A DNA stretch of 64,000 nt from Aphelocoma coerulescens (GCF_041296385.1 NC_091016.1:11195997-11259996), one strand, 5' to 3'. Counted from the stretch's first letter, positions 34,731-47,628 are shown. The notes: generated by a model not told the origin, from the sequence alone. Numbers and translations are program-made.

Positions 34731-35200
34731 GAATCACGGAACAGGTGAGGCTGGAAGGCAGCTCTGGAGACCACTTAGTCCAACCCCCTCCCTCCAAGCA
34801 AGGTCAATTAGAGGTTTTCATGGCAGTGTCTGGTTAGGTATTGTCTCTCTCCAGGGATGGATATTCCACAGCCCCACTGGGCAACCCGTTCTAGACTTCT
34901 GTCGCCCCTAAATCTTTTTTACCATTTCTTGTTTAATACAGAATTTACTGGACTTCAGTTTATGGCCATCTTTTCCAGTCATTGGGCACCACTGAGAAGT
35001 GTCTGTCTCCCTCCTTACTGACTGTGTTCTGTCCTTCTGCCCTGCTTTTATATACACACTGATACACCTGAGCCTCCTTTTCTCCGGCTTTTCCCGTTCT
35101 CTCCTTACATGTCTGATGCTCCAAGCCACTTGCATTTGTAGCTATCTGCTGGCCTCACTCCAGCATATCCATGTCTCTCAGAACTAGACCTGGCAGTGAA
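34731..35200 (-). mobile_element. CR1 LINE 3' fragment
   Basis: Starts with GAATCACGGAA followed by the AGACCACTTAGTCCAACC block, which read in reverse is the hallmark 3' tail of avian CR1 elements. The following text (CCAGGGATGG, GGGCAACCCGTTC, CTCCAGCATATCCATG) continues the usual CR1 3' region with substitutions. It is 5'-truncated, as most CR1 copies are. The right boundary is approximate. Confidence 0.8.
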
Positions 35201-36719
35201 GATGTGAGTGAGCACTCTTCTAAATGGTAGCATGGTATTGAGTGGAGGTTGGCTATTGTAAATAGAGAGGGAAAGAGAGAGTAAGGATCAATATTATGCT
35301 TGCCATCAGTTAAAACTCAGTCAGTAGAAACAGAGTATAAAACTATCTCATGACAGCCTTACTTTATTTTTGAAATAGAAATGTTAAGTCTAGACAGTAC
35401 GCTGATTGTGTTAATACTTTCATTATTGAGAAGGTGGGGGAATTATTCTTGCAACAGGATCTAAGATGAGCCTAGCTTCAGTAGTGGTGTTTCATTCACA
35501 GCCAAAAAGACACTGTGTATCTTCCGAGTAATTGAAGTTACACTACTGGTCTTTACCACTGGAAAGAAAAAAATTCTGTGCAAATATTGGTGGGAAGATA
35601 TGTAAATTATTTGCCATTAAATTTATACTGAGTCTAGCCCAGATGCTCTGCTTTGACTTGCAGTTGTAGCTGATGTTAAGCTATTTAGCAGGGTTTTTCC
35701 TGTCACTTTATTGTAGTTGACGCTATAAATTCCTGATCCCAATTTATTTAACAGTTTGTAACAGTAGCTTGGTCCAATATGATCTGTGAAGTCCAGATTC
35801 TTTTCACAAGATTGCCCATCATTTCTTGAAAGCAGAGAGTAGTTTCCAGAGCAAAATTAAATACAATCAGATCTCTTCTAGGATTTATGCATCTTGGCCT
35901 GACTCATTGCTGGGAGATCAGGTCTTTCTTAGATTGTGAAGCTTAGTTCTGCCATACTTGTCTGCACCACCCTGCTATCACTTGTGAGTGGTAAAGTGGG
36001 GAGGAGATGCCTTCCCTTCCTTTTTGAGTTACTTTTGACAGGCCTATGCAGCTTTCCAACAGAGAAATTTCCTTCATTTGGGAGCAGACCTCTGCTTCAT
36101 TTCCCTACCACCAGTCTAGGACAGGAAACATCTGTTCTGCAACATCGTAGGTAACACAGTATCTTTCCTGAATGGAGCTTTCCTGTGGCATTTTCCAATC
36201 AAGCACAAGATTGTTTTCTTCCAGGGCTCTTACTTTCTGTAACTAACTTTGCAGACTGCATAGAAGCGGTATTTTGTAAAAAGGGAACAGCTTTGTTGTT
36301 TTGGGAGATGGCAGCAGTTCTGTGCACCTATTTCTGCAACAACATAGAGAACTCCTTGCTTCTACTGCAAGTGGCAAAGCAAATGACACCCAAAAATGGC
36401 AAATCCTGCTCAGACTGTCCTGTACCCAGGATAAGTCTTTTAAATAAAGTTCCAGCCAAACATCTAACTCCTAAAGGGAGAAATTTTTGAAAGCATTGTC
36501 TTTCTGGTGGAATACAAAATTGTCTGTTAATAAAAATGGAAATTGTCTATTAATCCAAGCAGATGACTGCAGGCTGGGCTATGGATAGTTTCAGTATGTA
36601 ACTTGATTGACAAAGGTATGAGCAGAAATATGTAACTAAATGTGTTTTCAGGGCTCTGCACTGTTGTCTTGGGTGATTCCTATTAATACTGTATTCCACA
36701 TCAATCTGTGCCCAAAAAT
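35201..36719. other. Non-coding stretch, no gene seen
   Basis: No supported gene. Two modest open frames (35,936-36,154 and 36,185-36,490) lack recognised domains and splice context. Confidence 0.45.
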
Positions 36720-37517
36720 TGTTACTGTATCTTTAAGACCCTACAGCTGGGGACCTTGGGGAGGGCAGTCTGGGTGGCTTGCTTTGTGTGGGTGTTTTTA
36801 AATTTTCGTCTCCAGGGCTTTGTTGCTTTACTTGCCGTGGTATTTGCTTCACTGGCTGTTTGTTCTTTGTTCAGGCAAAGGCTTTTATTTCTTTTTTATT
36901 TTTTTTCCTCAGCTCAGAGTAACTATCTTTGAGCTGCCTTAAGGATGAATTTCCTAGCTGCCTGTCTGAAGCTGGGGTCATTACACTGACAGAGAGTAGT
37001 GGAGCGGCCCCCAGCCCCAGTCACCGTTGACTGCGCCAAGCCGGGCACAGGAAACACAGAGTGTCTCCAGCCCAGCTGCTTTGCCTGCCATGCCCGCTCT
37101 GTGTGCCTTGCCGTGGGGAGGAGGTTGACGCTTGATGAGCCATTGGACCTTTGTCTGCTGCTGGAACTACTCTGTGAGGCTCCTGTCTTCCTTAGAGGGA
37201 TCTGGTGCCATCTTGTCCCTTTCATCCTACAAGCCTGGGCCCATCACTGCCAGACCCCATATTGGGAACGGGTATTCCTGACACTTTGGTCTCTCATTGT
37301 TCCAGTGGGGTTGTGAGGGTTAGCAGTTTGATATCTAGCAGTTATTTACTTTTTTCACTCCCTTGCCTGGTGGTGTTCTGTTTATTAATAAACTGTTGTT
37401 TTTTCACTTTTATCTGTTAGTAATCATTCCTTATTGGTGAAAAGGGATTGTTGGAATCCTTAAAGGGATACAACTAATTCCAGAGTGTTCTCCTTTAAAT
37501 TGTCTCAAACTAAGGCA
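36720..37517 (+). mobile_element. Solo LTR-like element, relative of 22,591-23,356
   Basis: Starts TGTTACTGTATCTTTAAG and carries AATAAACTGTTG followed by a tail (GTGTTCTCCTTTAAATTGTCTC) parallel to the 22.6-kb element. The middle is GC-richer than its surroundings. No clear target duplication was found, so the ends are approximate. Confidence 0.65.
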
Positions 37518-38508
37518 TCTGTGTGTTCAACTAAGACTTGTACCTAGCCTCTGTGTGAATTGGTTACCACAAACTGTGGAGAGAATGATTTAATCTCTGA
37601 TTGCATGTAGTAATACACCAGACATTCCTGATAACACAGATTTGTCTTGTGTAAAACTGCCAAATTTTCTCATTGTAGATTTCTCGACTTTGACAGAACA
37701 TTGTTAAGGGGTTGTAAACAGTTGAATACAAATCCACAGAGAATCCAGATTTTATATTTGTTTGATTTTAACCATGTTATTACAAGATTGGTGAATGTGC
37801 ATTTTGTGTATCTGTGTATAATTCAAGTCTCCAGATCCAGCTACACCCCTGGGGAAAAGCAAATATCCAAAGTACAATTTTCATTTTTCATATTATCTAG
37901 TATCTATTGGTGAATGTTGTTGATATGGAAAATGTATGACAGTGCTGTTGTCAGTGTCTTGCTGCAGTAATATCTTGTTCTTTCTCAACAACATACATCC
38001 AAGTGTGTGAAGTGTGTTTTTGAAATGCACAGATGCTGTGAAACTGGGGAAAAAATTCATTTTGTTTATATAAAATTGCTCTGTCTACAACAGCTTTGAG
38101 TCATGCTAATCACTCGTTCTATCCTCACAATGGTTGCCATTTTCTTGCTTACAATTATTCAATGAACCCTTCCTGCAACACCATTTATGAAATGATCAGG
38201 CTTTAAAAAGTTATCGAAATCAAGCCAAGTAAATGTTCCTCCCCCTATTCCAAAGAAAAGCTACTCAGACACTATTTGTTTTTCATATGTATATGCCATA
38301 TGTGTTCATAGAAAAAAATCCACGTCTACCTATTCTTGTTTATATAATTTAAAAATTACTATATATTTCTGATGGCAGGTTTGCTAATGGTAGGATATGA
38401 GGACAATGCTGGGAAAAAAACTATCAGCTGATGTTGGTGATAATTCATAGTGGTTTCCCTGCTGACAAAACAATTTGTATAACTGATGTCCCTGGTACCT
38501 ATACGGCT

Positions 38509-38542
<34 letters not shown>

Positions 38543-38989
38543 AAACCCACACATATACCAACTCCTTAAAAAACACATGCACACCCACCCACACATGCAT
38601 CTTCCTACAATCTCATTCCCCCGAAAAACCCCCACAAAACCCAAAACTCAAAAAAACCTGACAAAGAGAACAACTCACACTGTTGACCAGCTGAAAATTT
38701 TCCTTCAGATACAAAGATCTTTTGGGTGCTCAGTATCCCCAATATCTTCAAAAGAGTGAAGTCTTTCCATTTAGGAAAGAAAAGATCAAGGGCATTGGTT
38801 TAATGTAGAATAACAGAAGTGGTCTTTAATCTTGTGCTGGGACTAAAGTAGCTCTTAAGGATTTTGGATGTCAGGAAACTATAGAAGTTCTTGCCTTTAA
38901 TCTTCCCCTGTTTTGACCTCACACTGAGGAGATTAGGCTGAAAGACTGGGCACTGACGACAAAAGTTTCTAACAGTTTTCACATTGTCC
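37518..38989. other. Non-coding stretch with an A29 run
   Basis: No gene seen. An uninterrupted A-run occupies 38,511-38,539, followed by A/C-rich low-complexity sequence to about 38,660. The open frames across it are low-complexity artefacts. Confidence 0.5.
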
Positions 38990-40574
38990 TCAGGACAGCT
39001 GGCTTCCTGAGGTGGTGGACAGGGATGGGGAGCAGAATAACCCCCTGTAATCCAGGAGGAAGCAGTTAGTGACCTGCTGAGCTACTTAGATGATCACAAG
39101 TCCATAGACAAGAGGTGATCCATCCTAGGGTGATGAAGGAGCTGGTAGAAGAGCTTGCCAAGCCACTCTCCTTCATTTACCATCAGTCCTGGCTAACTGG
39201 GGAGGTCCCAGATGGCTGGAGATGCCAATGTATGCCCATCTGTAAGAAGGGCTGAAAGGAGGATCCAGGAACTCCAGGCCTATCAGCCTGACCTCAGTGC
39301 CCAGTAGGGTTATGGAATAGATCATATTGAGTGTGGTCACATGGCACCTACAAGACAGCCCAGGGATCAGACCCAGCCAGCATGGATTTAGGAGAGGCAG
39401 GTCCTGCCTGACCAGTTGACTCTCCTCGTGGATGAGGGGAACACTGTTGTCTACCTGGATTTCAGCAAAGTCTTTGACACCATCTCCCATGGCACACTCC
39501 TGGAAAAGGTGGCAGCCCACAGCTTGGACAGGTGCAAACTCTTGGTTTAAGAACTGGCTGGATGGCCAGGCCCAGAGAGTGGTGGTGAACGGTGCTGCAT
39601 CCAGTTGGTGGCCAGTCACTAGTGGTGTCGCCCAGGGTTCCGTGTTGGGCCCAGTCTTGCTTAGTATCTACTGATGATCTGGATGACGGGATTGAGCCCA
39701 CTGTCAACAAATTTGCAGACAACACCAAGCTGCGTGCCAGTGTCGGTCTGCTGGAGGGTAGGAAGGCTCTGAAGAGGGACCTGGACAGGTTGGATAAATG
39801 GGCTGAATCCAACAATATGAGGTTTAACAAGACCAGGTGCTGGGTCCTGCACTTTGGCCACCATAACCCCCTGCAGCGCTACAGGTCCGGGACAGAATGG
39901 TTGGAGAGCAGCCAGGCAGAAAGGAACCTGGGGGTACTGATTGATGGTGGAATGAACATTAGCTCGCAGTGTCCTCATGTGGCCAAGAAAGCCAATGGCA
40001 ACCTGGCCTGTATCAGGAATAGTGTGGCCAGCAGAACTAGAGAAGTCATTCTTCCCCTGTACTTGGCACTGGTTAGGCTGCACCTTGAGTACTGTGTCCA
40101 GTTCTGGGCACCTCAGTTTGGGAAGGATGTTGAGATGCTGCAGCATGTCCAGAGAAGGGCAAGAAGGCTGATGAAGGGTCTAGAACACAAGTCTTATAAG
40201 AAGCAGCTAAGGCAGCTGGGGTTGTTTAGCCTGGAGAAAGGGAGGCTCAGGGAGATCTTATCACTTGAAATTCTTGAAAGGAGGATGTAGCCAGGTCGGT
40301 CTCTTCTCCCAGGCAACCAGTGAGAGGACAAGAGGACACAGTCTTAATCTGTGCCAGGGGAGGTTTAGGATATTCGGAACTAATTCTTCACAGGAAGAGT
40401 GATTGGTCACTAGAATGGATTGCTCAGGGAGGTGGTGGAGTCATCTTCCCTGGAGGTATTTAAGAAAAGACTGGATGTGGTACTCAATGCCAGGGCCTAG
40501 TTGACAAGGTGGTGGTAGGTCATAGGTTGGACTTGATCTCAAAGGTTTCTATCAACCTGGATTATTCTGTGATT
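38990..40574 (+). mobile_element. CR1 LINE copy, 5'-truncated, with reverse-transcriptase remnants
   Basis: Encodes recognisable CR1 ORF2 pieces: [20 protein letters not shown] (RT block with catalytic Asp), then [12 protein letters not shown], then an ADNTKL-type block, where CR1 RT normally reads ADDTK, so the catalytic second Asp has become Asn. The C-terminal part is open from 39,592 to 40,290. The 3' end has the CR1 signature GGACTTGATCTCAAAGG and ATTATTCTGTGATT at 40,561-40,574. Frame breaks between the blocks show it is inactive. Confidence 0.9.
39592..40290 (+). pseudogene. CR1 ORF2 C-terminal fragment
   Basis: A 232-codon open frame covering the end of the RT palm and the thumb/C-terminal part of CR1 ORF2 ([37 protein letters not shown] and RRARRLMKG). 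The upstream catalytic region lies in other frames, so this is a remnant and not an active gene. Confidence 0.85.
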
Positions 40575-42693
40575 TGAGATGAGTATTTTGATCCATTGTG
40601 AAGCAGAAGTGCCTTCTTGTGAACAAACAGAAGGGACAAGAAACTGGAGAGTAAGTATTTTCAATGAAATTCACTTTGTCTTATATTTGGCTTCATATAA
40701 GAACATGGACAGTTGATAATGCTTTTTGTAGTTTCATGGAGATTCTGTATCATACCATGTCTTATCATGAAGTTGAGGTATGAATCCTAATTTTCCATAA
40801 GGTTTTGGGTGGTAGCTTGGGAGATCTCAGATTAAACAAAGGCATCAAAATTCTGAAGCATAATTACTATGTAGCAGAAATTTTAATTGTCTGTTTTCTG
40901 TACATATAAAGGATTATAAATTGCTAATACTATGCCTTTTAAGAATAGATGAGCTGGAATTACATTATTTCTTCTTAAAGACCAGGGAAATGGTGGGCAT
41001 TTCTCTGATGTACAGTTATGATGCTTCTTACGGAAGTATAACTCTAATTATCCTCAAAAGCTCTATGGATGCTGCTTAAATGGGAGTTCTGGTATATTTG
41101 AAGAGCAGTTTTTCAGCATTCTTCAGATTTGAAGAACTGTAAAAATATCAATGTAGTAGTCTGTGTTTGTTGTAACTTTAAACCCAAGAGTATCTGCCTT
41201 GCTAGAACTTCATTACACTATCTGCTTAAGTTAGGAACTCCAAGAAAAACCCATCCATTTATTTCAGCCAAAATGCCACCTTGGTGCTTTGTCTAGCACA
41301 TGAATGTGCTCTGGTCAGACAAAGGATTGGATTGATGATCCTGGGGAATTTGATTGATAAAGTAAACTGGTAATGTTTCTCAAGAGCAAGTATTTACAGA
41401 GTTAGTCTTATTTTATAATACTGTATTTACAGATTTAGTCTTATTTTGCATTTTTGAAGCTATTAATACAGTATACCTCTTGCCAAGGGAAAAACCAATC
41501 GAGTGTTGCTGCTTGAGGCTTCTTTCAATGCTTTACATCTCTTTCTCTGATTATATTTTCACTTTTAAAAAAGCTGTCTCCTCCTTGAAGATTTTATCTT
41601 GTGCTTTCCTTTTTCACTGTGACTTCATTGAGACAAATGGGCACAAGGCAGAAATATCCTTTGGATGTTATCGAATTATTGTTTGGGGAGATGAGTCTAA
41701 ATCCGTAAGTCTGGAATTCTGTAGATGTAGCTTTTCTCACACAAGCTTCAAGGTAGGCTGAAATTCAAAGGTTTATTGAGAGTGCTTTGATCTTGCCTTT
41801 TTGAATTTTTGGCAACATTTGTGAGCTTTTAACAAGAGCTAAAAGGCCTTGTCTTTACTACTTTGAGCCATGCCACTCTTGGTAAAACTAAGTCTGCTTT
41901 TAAGTTTAACTTTGAGCAGTCATTCTGACAAAATTTCCCTGGAACATTAATTTCTGTAAAAATAGTTGGCCAGAAGACTGGAATTTTTTTTCAGATGCAG
42001 ATTATTGTGTGCACAGTAGCAAACTACAGAATAATATGATTTAGTCATCAGTACAGGGACACTTTGAGAAAATCATCATGATATTTAGTGCTTTGTACTG
42101 GAAAGTCTGATCTTAAGTTTCACTACCAGAAGTTTCTGTCTTGCTGCCATGAGCAGCAGGCTCTGAGGAGGGTACAACCAGCTTTTAAGAAGTGCATTTT
42201 TGTTTTCTTGGCAACAGGTTTTATATTTTAACAGTACTAGAAATTATTCAAATTGAGATCTCAGATGTGGACTATGTAAGAAGAAATGATGAGTGAGAAT
42301 CTGGTTAAATATCAAATCACTATCAAAGATAGCTGAGAATAAAAGAAAAAATGACCCCATATGTGTTTCTACACATGGCCACCTATAAAAGGACCCTGGA
42401 ACAGGAAAAGAAGAGGAAGTTCAGTAGTAAATTGTGTCAAACTGTGTTAACTGTAGTTCCCTGGAGGAGTATGAAGATGTGTAGGTCAATATAGCAATGA
42501 AGAAATAGCAGGATGTTTCATGGCACCTTTTCTTCATTTAGATTAATTTTTAGTAGATTGAAGTGTTTGACTTTACTCCCATATACTGTGTAAGTCAATG
42601 TTGTATTTAGATATTGTGAACTGTTAAAATCTTTCTAGTGTCCCAGCTTTTACATCTTCTTTTATCCAGTGCATATGGTCTGAGCTGGATTAT
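40575..42693. other. Non-coding stretch, no gene seen
   Basis: AT-rich DNA with no supported gene or transposon. The open frame at 41,480-41,761 has no recognised domain. Confidence 0.5.
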
Positions 42694-43131
42694 TGTGGTG
42701 GTCAGCAGCTAGCCTGAACACCTTACAATAATAATTAATCCCATTTTATAACTCCCTGTTTTATAACTGAAATAGTGAAGATATAACTGAAATTATATAA
42801 GTACCTTGACCAGTAAGTTATGTAATCTGACCAATGTGGACTGTTGGAGAGCAGGCTCAGGCCACTGGGGACACAAGCAGCTATCGGCTGGTTGGCTGGG
42901 TGGCAACTGTTCAGCCAATAGGGATTGACCGTGTGGACCTTTAATTCTATAGAAGTAAAGGAGGATTCCATAAAAGTTGGCTGTTGTGCATGAACCCAGT
43001 GTGTCTTGTCGCTTGTCTGTCTCTGAAACTGCGACACTGGATATTACTGTTTTGCTGTCTGCGATTTGTCTGGAGTTCAGCTAAACCTGACTTGACACCC
43101 CGAGTTCTCTGAATAGGGAGGCAGTGCTACA
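42694..43131 (+). mobile_element. Possible solo LTR
   Basis: Begins TGTGGTGGTCAGCAG, the same first 14 bases as the element at 54,196, and ends GCAGTGCTACA. It has a TATA-like CCATAAAAG followed by a CTGTCTCTGAAACTGCGACACTGG region resembling R-U5. No target duplication and no clear AATAAA were found, so this is tentative. Confidence 0.45.
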
Positions 43132-43715
43132 GGGGATTGGAAATCTCAGTGAAGGTTTTAAGAGTTAGCGTTTTCTTCTCTAAATGGAGAGCACTCATCT
43201 GCACCACTTTGCTAGTTGTACTGTGATTAAAAGTATCAAGAAGGAGAAATTGGTAAGGAAATGAAGCTTAAAAACAAAACAACAACAAAAAAAGCCCATA
43301 GGTTTCCTGAGCAACAGTGATTTATAGTTTTCTAGACCTAGACTGCTTTTTGACAACTTGCCCAAACCCCAGAATCAATGCTCTGCTTTCCTCTTGAGAA
43401 CATAGGAAAAACAAATAAAAGATTTTGCTAACTCTGGGTATGATGAGAAATGAAAGACCCAAATAAATGCTATCTAGGGATCATTAACTTCGGACTTAAG
43501 ATTTTGAATCTTCAAGCAACCCTTTGGAAATTGTGAGAATTAATTTTATTTTCCATGCTGAAAATGAGAAAAAAATATTTAAGTTGTATATAACTTTGTT
43601 TCTATGTGACAGTTTTAATTTCCAAATCCTTACAAGCCATTCAGTTCTTTTTAGGATATTTCACTTTTATCATCTTTCATGGCTATGGGTTCTCTAATTT
43701 GTTGCTGTCCTTTGA
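43132..43715. other. Non-coding stretch, no gene seen
   Basis: AT-rich DNA preceding ERV-B. Nothing recognised. Confidence 0.45.
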
Positions 43716-44125
43716 TGTCGCTGTTGCACGCAGGGAACGGCGAAAATCACTACATAAGTCCAGATCAGATGATATGGCTGAAGCGACCTCGTTTAATCAC
43801 CCATACCTTTTATAGCATGGTTCGCAAAAGAGAAATTACATGATTGGCCTATTGACCCACCACCTCTCAAGGTGATAGGTTGAGCAGTAAGACACCCATT
43901 TCCAAATAATATCTTCACAAGACTGAAAACAATTCCACTGTTCTCACAACAACTTGCAGGTGTAGAAATGGTTTACATTCTCTCAAACTATTGTCCATCC
44001 AGTTCGCATGAGAACAAAAGCTTTCACAGAGAAGCTGTGAGTAGCTGAATTTCTCTAACTGCTTTCTTATGAGAAAGAAAAGTTTCACATGAAAATTCCT
44101 CTGCTAGCCCTTGCTATCATCCACA
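43716..44125 (-). repeat. ERV-B 3' LTR
   Basis: 410 bp. The ends are TGTGGATGATAG and CAACAGCGACA on the minus strand. The first 130 bp on the plus side are nearly identical to 47,629 onward. It contains TATAAAAGG on the minus strand. Confidence 0.85.
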
Positions 44126-44639
44126 ATTCCCCCTTTTTGTTTTAAAAGGACCGAAAGGTCGTGTTTGTAGTTCTCTGCGGGATCCTGTGCAGCAAGGAGA
44201 ACAAACACAGCATAAGGGGTCTGTTTGGTACTGGCCAGTTACCAAACATGATTCAAATCAGATACCAATTTAAAGCAGGCAGAGGGATTTTCCAGCAATG
44301 CCATGGGAAATACATCTAGCGAACTCAGCTATACGTCCAGTCATTAATTCAGAATAGCCTAAGGGCTCTATATCAATTACTGCTTCTGGATAGCCTTAAG
44401 GGCTCTAACATTCTACATAATATTCTGACTCCATAACATAAAATTCAGTCTCTGAAATTCAGTCTCTGCTTGTAGAAGGACCAGGCTGATCATCAGAGGG
44501 ATCATTCGATGGATCTGCATTCTGGTCATCATTTGAAGCTGCTTTGGAGGTTGCCTGTTCTGCTTCTGGTGCTGCAGGCCGGAGCAAATGCATCTTGCAC
44601 GTAGCCATCATACCCCGGTATCTGTGGGAATACAAGCAT

Positions 44640-45070
44640 ACCCACACCCCCAAGAAATAGCTCATACGGGCCTTCTCACTTCTCAGTGAGTAGGCCCTGT
44701 ACCCAGACCTTCGCTCGAGGCAGGTGCGTCTCGCCTGCAGACTGCAATGAGAGAAAATAATTCAAGATAACAGGATTATTTGAATTTGGTAGCACTGTAA
44801 AATGCTTATTTGCCCGCATCTTCTGAGAGACATAGGCAATGCCAGTATCAGCTTTCACAGAAGCATGCACGCCCAAGATCGCAAAAGCGAGTTTCCAATG
44901 GGCAATGACATCACGACCTTTCTCTCCAGTATGAGCAGATGCCCACGTAACTGAGGAGAAAGTGTGAATAAACTTTTTTGCAATGCCTTAGCTTATGCAA
45001 TTTTATCAGGCTGAGGAGCTACCCACGCAGGATTAGCCAGCACGTCAGCCCTAGCATTACCTTCTGTTAT
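44640..45070 (-). pseudogene. ERV-B integrase remnant
   Basis: On the minus strand the catalytic-core text HWKLAFAILGVHASVKADTG can be read, matching the second catalytic Asp region of betaretroviral integrases (K-x-D-x-G-x-A-Y). It then runs into a C-terminal LPRAKVWVQG segment. Stops interrupt the region and no complete integrase remains. Confidence 0.7.
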
Positions 45071-45093
45071 GAAACCTGAAAATTAGTGTGGCT

Positions 45094-45345
45094 TCAAATG
45101 TGCAAAATGTAATATGGATGCACTTGAGCTTGAATTACACTCCACAAGGCCTTCAGTAGTGAAAACAGAGCCACATTACTCACTTCCTTCAAAAGCGAAC
45201 AATCTAAGCACTGAGTTATGTCTGCTACGTAAGCAGAATCAGTGACCAAATTCAAAGGAACCTGAGAAAACCACTGAAAAGCCATGGCAACAGCCCTTAG
45301 TTCAGCCAGCTGGGCTGAGCCTGACTCATGGCCTTCCAGCACCTG
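45094..45345 (-). pseudogene. ERV-B RNase H remnant
   Basis: An 82-codon frame with SGSAQLAELRAVAMAF and VTDSAYVADITQ, the second and third catalytic acidic blocks of retroviral RNase H. The upstream RT is missing: the sequence jumps from a dUTPase-like stub directly to this point. Confidence 0.8.
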
Positions 45346-45359
45346 CCACTCAGATTCTT

Positions 45360-45480
45360 CCCCTCCTTTTTTTTTTCTCGGTGTTCTAAGTTGACTGTTG
45401 CTACGGCGTGCACATCCACACTGGCCGATCCCTGGGTGCCGGCTCTAAGCTGGCTGAGTAGGCCTGTCTCAGAGGACCTA
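45360..45480 (-). pseudogene. ERV-B dUTPase N-terminal stub
   Basis: The frame reads QLRAGTQGSASVDVHAVATV, which resembles the first conserved motif of retroviral dUTPases (a G-S-A-x-x-D pattern). It stops at the deletion junction before RNase H. A dut domain in gag-pro is a betaretroviral trait (family knowledge). Short match, moderate certainty. Confidence 0.55.
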
Positions 45481-45544
45481 TGCTCTGAGGAAATATTTGA
45501 CTGCCCTTTGCGTTCCTGATCAATTTCCCTAAACGTATCAGCGG

Positions 45545-46525
45545 TCAACCATTGGCACGATAGGTAGACTGGCAGTAGTCTGAAGAATGACTTGGCCTGC
45601 CACATCTTTTGCATTGAACAACTCGCCTGTTCTCCTTGTTTCTCTTCCTTCGTTTAAGCTGTTTCTGTGTGCTCTCAAACTTAGGTCTCTTTTGTCCACC
45701 AGAATTTAATTGAAGAAGTCTTAGAACTGTTGCTAAAGCAGATTTTTGCTCTTCAGATCCCACCTTAGCACAGGCTTCAACCATCTGTGTAAGTGTGGGT
45801 TCCCCTGGCAAGGCATCAATAATCCTGCACTCATCATTAGCATTATCTCTTGCTAGCTGTCTGCATAACAGCTGTCTCATGGCTTCATCTTCAACCCGTT
45901 TTTCCAAGGCAGCAGCAAGCTTTTCCACAAAAGATAAAAGTTCTCTTTCTGCACCTGAGATATTTTTACATATCTCGTCTTAGGAGCAGCTGTATCTAAG
46001 CTCTTTATGAGAGCTGCCATGCCAGCCTTTTGAATCTGTTCCAGTATATGAAGATGCCAGGTAGCCTGAACATCAGGGTCCCAATAATTCTTGAATCCCG
46101 TAAAACCATCCACAGGAACTAGACGCCTGGGATCAGTTTGAGGCAATTGCATATTCCTAGCTATAGCCTTTTCAGCCAACCTTCTCCAATTGGCTTCAAA
46201 AACTGAATATTGTACAGGTTGAAATAACATCTGACCTAAATGCTTAATATCATATGGAGTGAGCATATCAGTATTCAACACTAATAATCGGCATGACCTC
46301 AGGAGAGCCAAATCCATACTGGGCAACCTTAGTGTGCAAATCTTGAATTACCTTCCAAGTGAAACATTCATGTTTGTCAGGCTGACCAGAGTTAGGCAGA
46401 GCTTTCTGCACCGGAAAAGCCTGGACAATTCCATCTGTATCATCACTACTTTGCTGCATTGTTACATTGCTCTGTTCCCCCTTTTTTGTATTCTGAGGCA
46501 AAGTAGCAGGTTGGTCAAGTACCAT
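45545..46525 (-). pseudogene. gag: ERV-B gag: capsid and nucleocapsid, frame-broken
   Basis: Three overlapping minus-strand frames (46,268-46,525, 45,877-46,326 and 45,545-45,928) together cover capsid text (TWKVIQDLHTKVAQYG, DIKHLGQMLFQPVQ and LPQTDPRRLVPVDG) and a nucleocapsid CCHC (CKRCGRPSHSSDYC). Frameshifts separate them. The capsid style is betaretrovirus-like. Confidence 0.8.
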
Positions 46526-47530
46526 TTACCAAGCTGGTAACCCAATTCTTTCTAGCAACTCCCAGTCCCTGGCCCCCAATGCTCCCCTTTTAACCTGTTC
46601 CCAGAACTGTCTTAGATTTATAGGACAGACAGTCACTTCACCATCCAGGAGGGTCCAAGGATAATGGTGGGCTCGCCGCGCTGCACGCTGGTGCCTCTTG
46701 AGCACCTTCACGGAGTCTAGCCGCGGGACAGGCGTCTCCATAGCAACAGAGCTTATCTCGTCTGAGGGCATGCTGGATGGTCTCCCAGGAGACTGGCGTA
46801 CCGCATTTGAGCCAGCAGGTGGGGTATCGACAGAGGCTGGGACTCTGGCAGCGGCTGAAGCAACAGGGGGTGGGGTCGCAGAGGCTGGAGTGGCAGGGGG
46901 CGTAGTTTTGGAGGTTGGAATAGCGGTGGCCACTGTGGGCACTACGGCCGAAGCCACAGTGGCCGCTCCTGGTGCCTGGAATGTGGCAGGTCGAATTAGC
47001 GCCTGGCTCGGACATGGGCGCTGGCTTCTGGTCAGGCTCCAGGGCCACCGACTTCCCCTCTGGCGGTGTACCTGGCTCTGGTGCAGGCGCAGTCTGTGGG
47101 GCCACCAGCCCCATGCCCAAGCTCATGGCCAGGACAGCTGGAGACGCCTGCAAGGGCATGCTCGGCTCTGGTGGCAGCCGCGTGGCCAGAATGACCGGTG
47201 GCGCGCCCGCCGGTGCCGCAGTCAACTGCGTGACCAGAATGTCTGGTGCTACCCGTAGCTCCGTGCACCCTGCTGCCGGCTCTAGTGGGGACCCAGACGC
47301 TGCAAGGTGTTGCGACACTGCCTGCTGTACATCGAGCTGCTGCAATATCTTATGCAAAACTGCCAAGATCTGTTCCTCGAGAGAGTCCGAGAACAGCGAG
47401 CATGGCTGCTGCTGCATCCTGCCTTGAGCCGAAAAATCCCCATCGCTTATATTAGCTCCTGAGGTCTGTATCACGGACTCGCATGCAGAAAGCAGCATGC
47501 TGTCTTTTAAGGATTTCTGTTCCATTTTGC
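46526..47530 (-). pseudogene. gag: ERV-B gag N-terminal region, Ala/Pro-rich
   Basis: A long open frame entering from the 5' LTR side holds a matrix-like start (MEQKSLKDSMLLSACES and SDSLEEQILAVLHKILQQL) and then an Ala/Pro/Gly-rich linker. A second frame (46,526-46,957) continues with Ala/Pro/Thr-rich text into LRQFWEQVKRG. A frameshift near 46,950 separates them. Identity as gag rests on position upstream of the capsid. Confidence 0.65.
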
Positions 47531-47628
47531 CCAGTTCGAAGTGCTGCGTGGTCCCAGGGTGAGGGCTGGCCGCAGTCTGACTAACCTGGTCTGGTTGCGG
47601 TTGCAGTACACATCGTGGGGTCACAGGA

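Noticed and set aside
38511..38539. A29 run as the tail of a processed retrocopy
   Set aside because: The 5'-ward sequence shows no recognisable gene or SINE body and no flanking duplication was found; treated as a simple repeat.
47032..47427. Plus-strand frames opposite ERV-B gag
   Set aside because: Shadows of the GC-rich Ala/Pro linker of gag; minus-strand gag explains the region.
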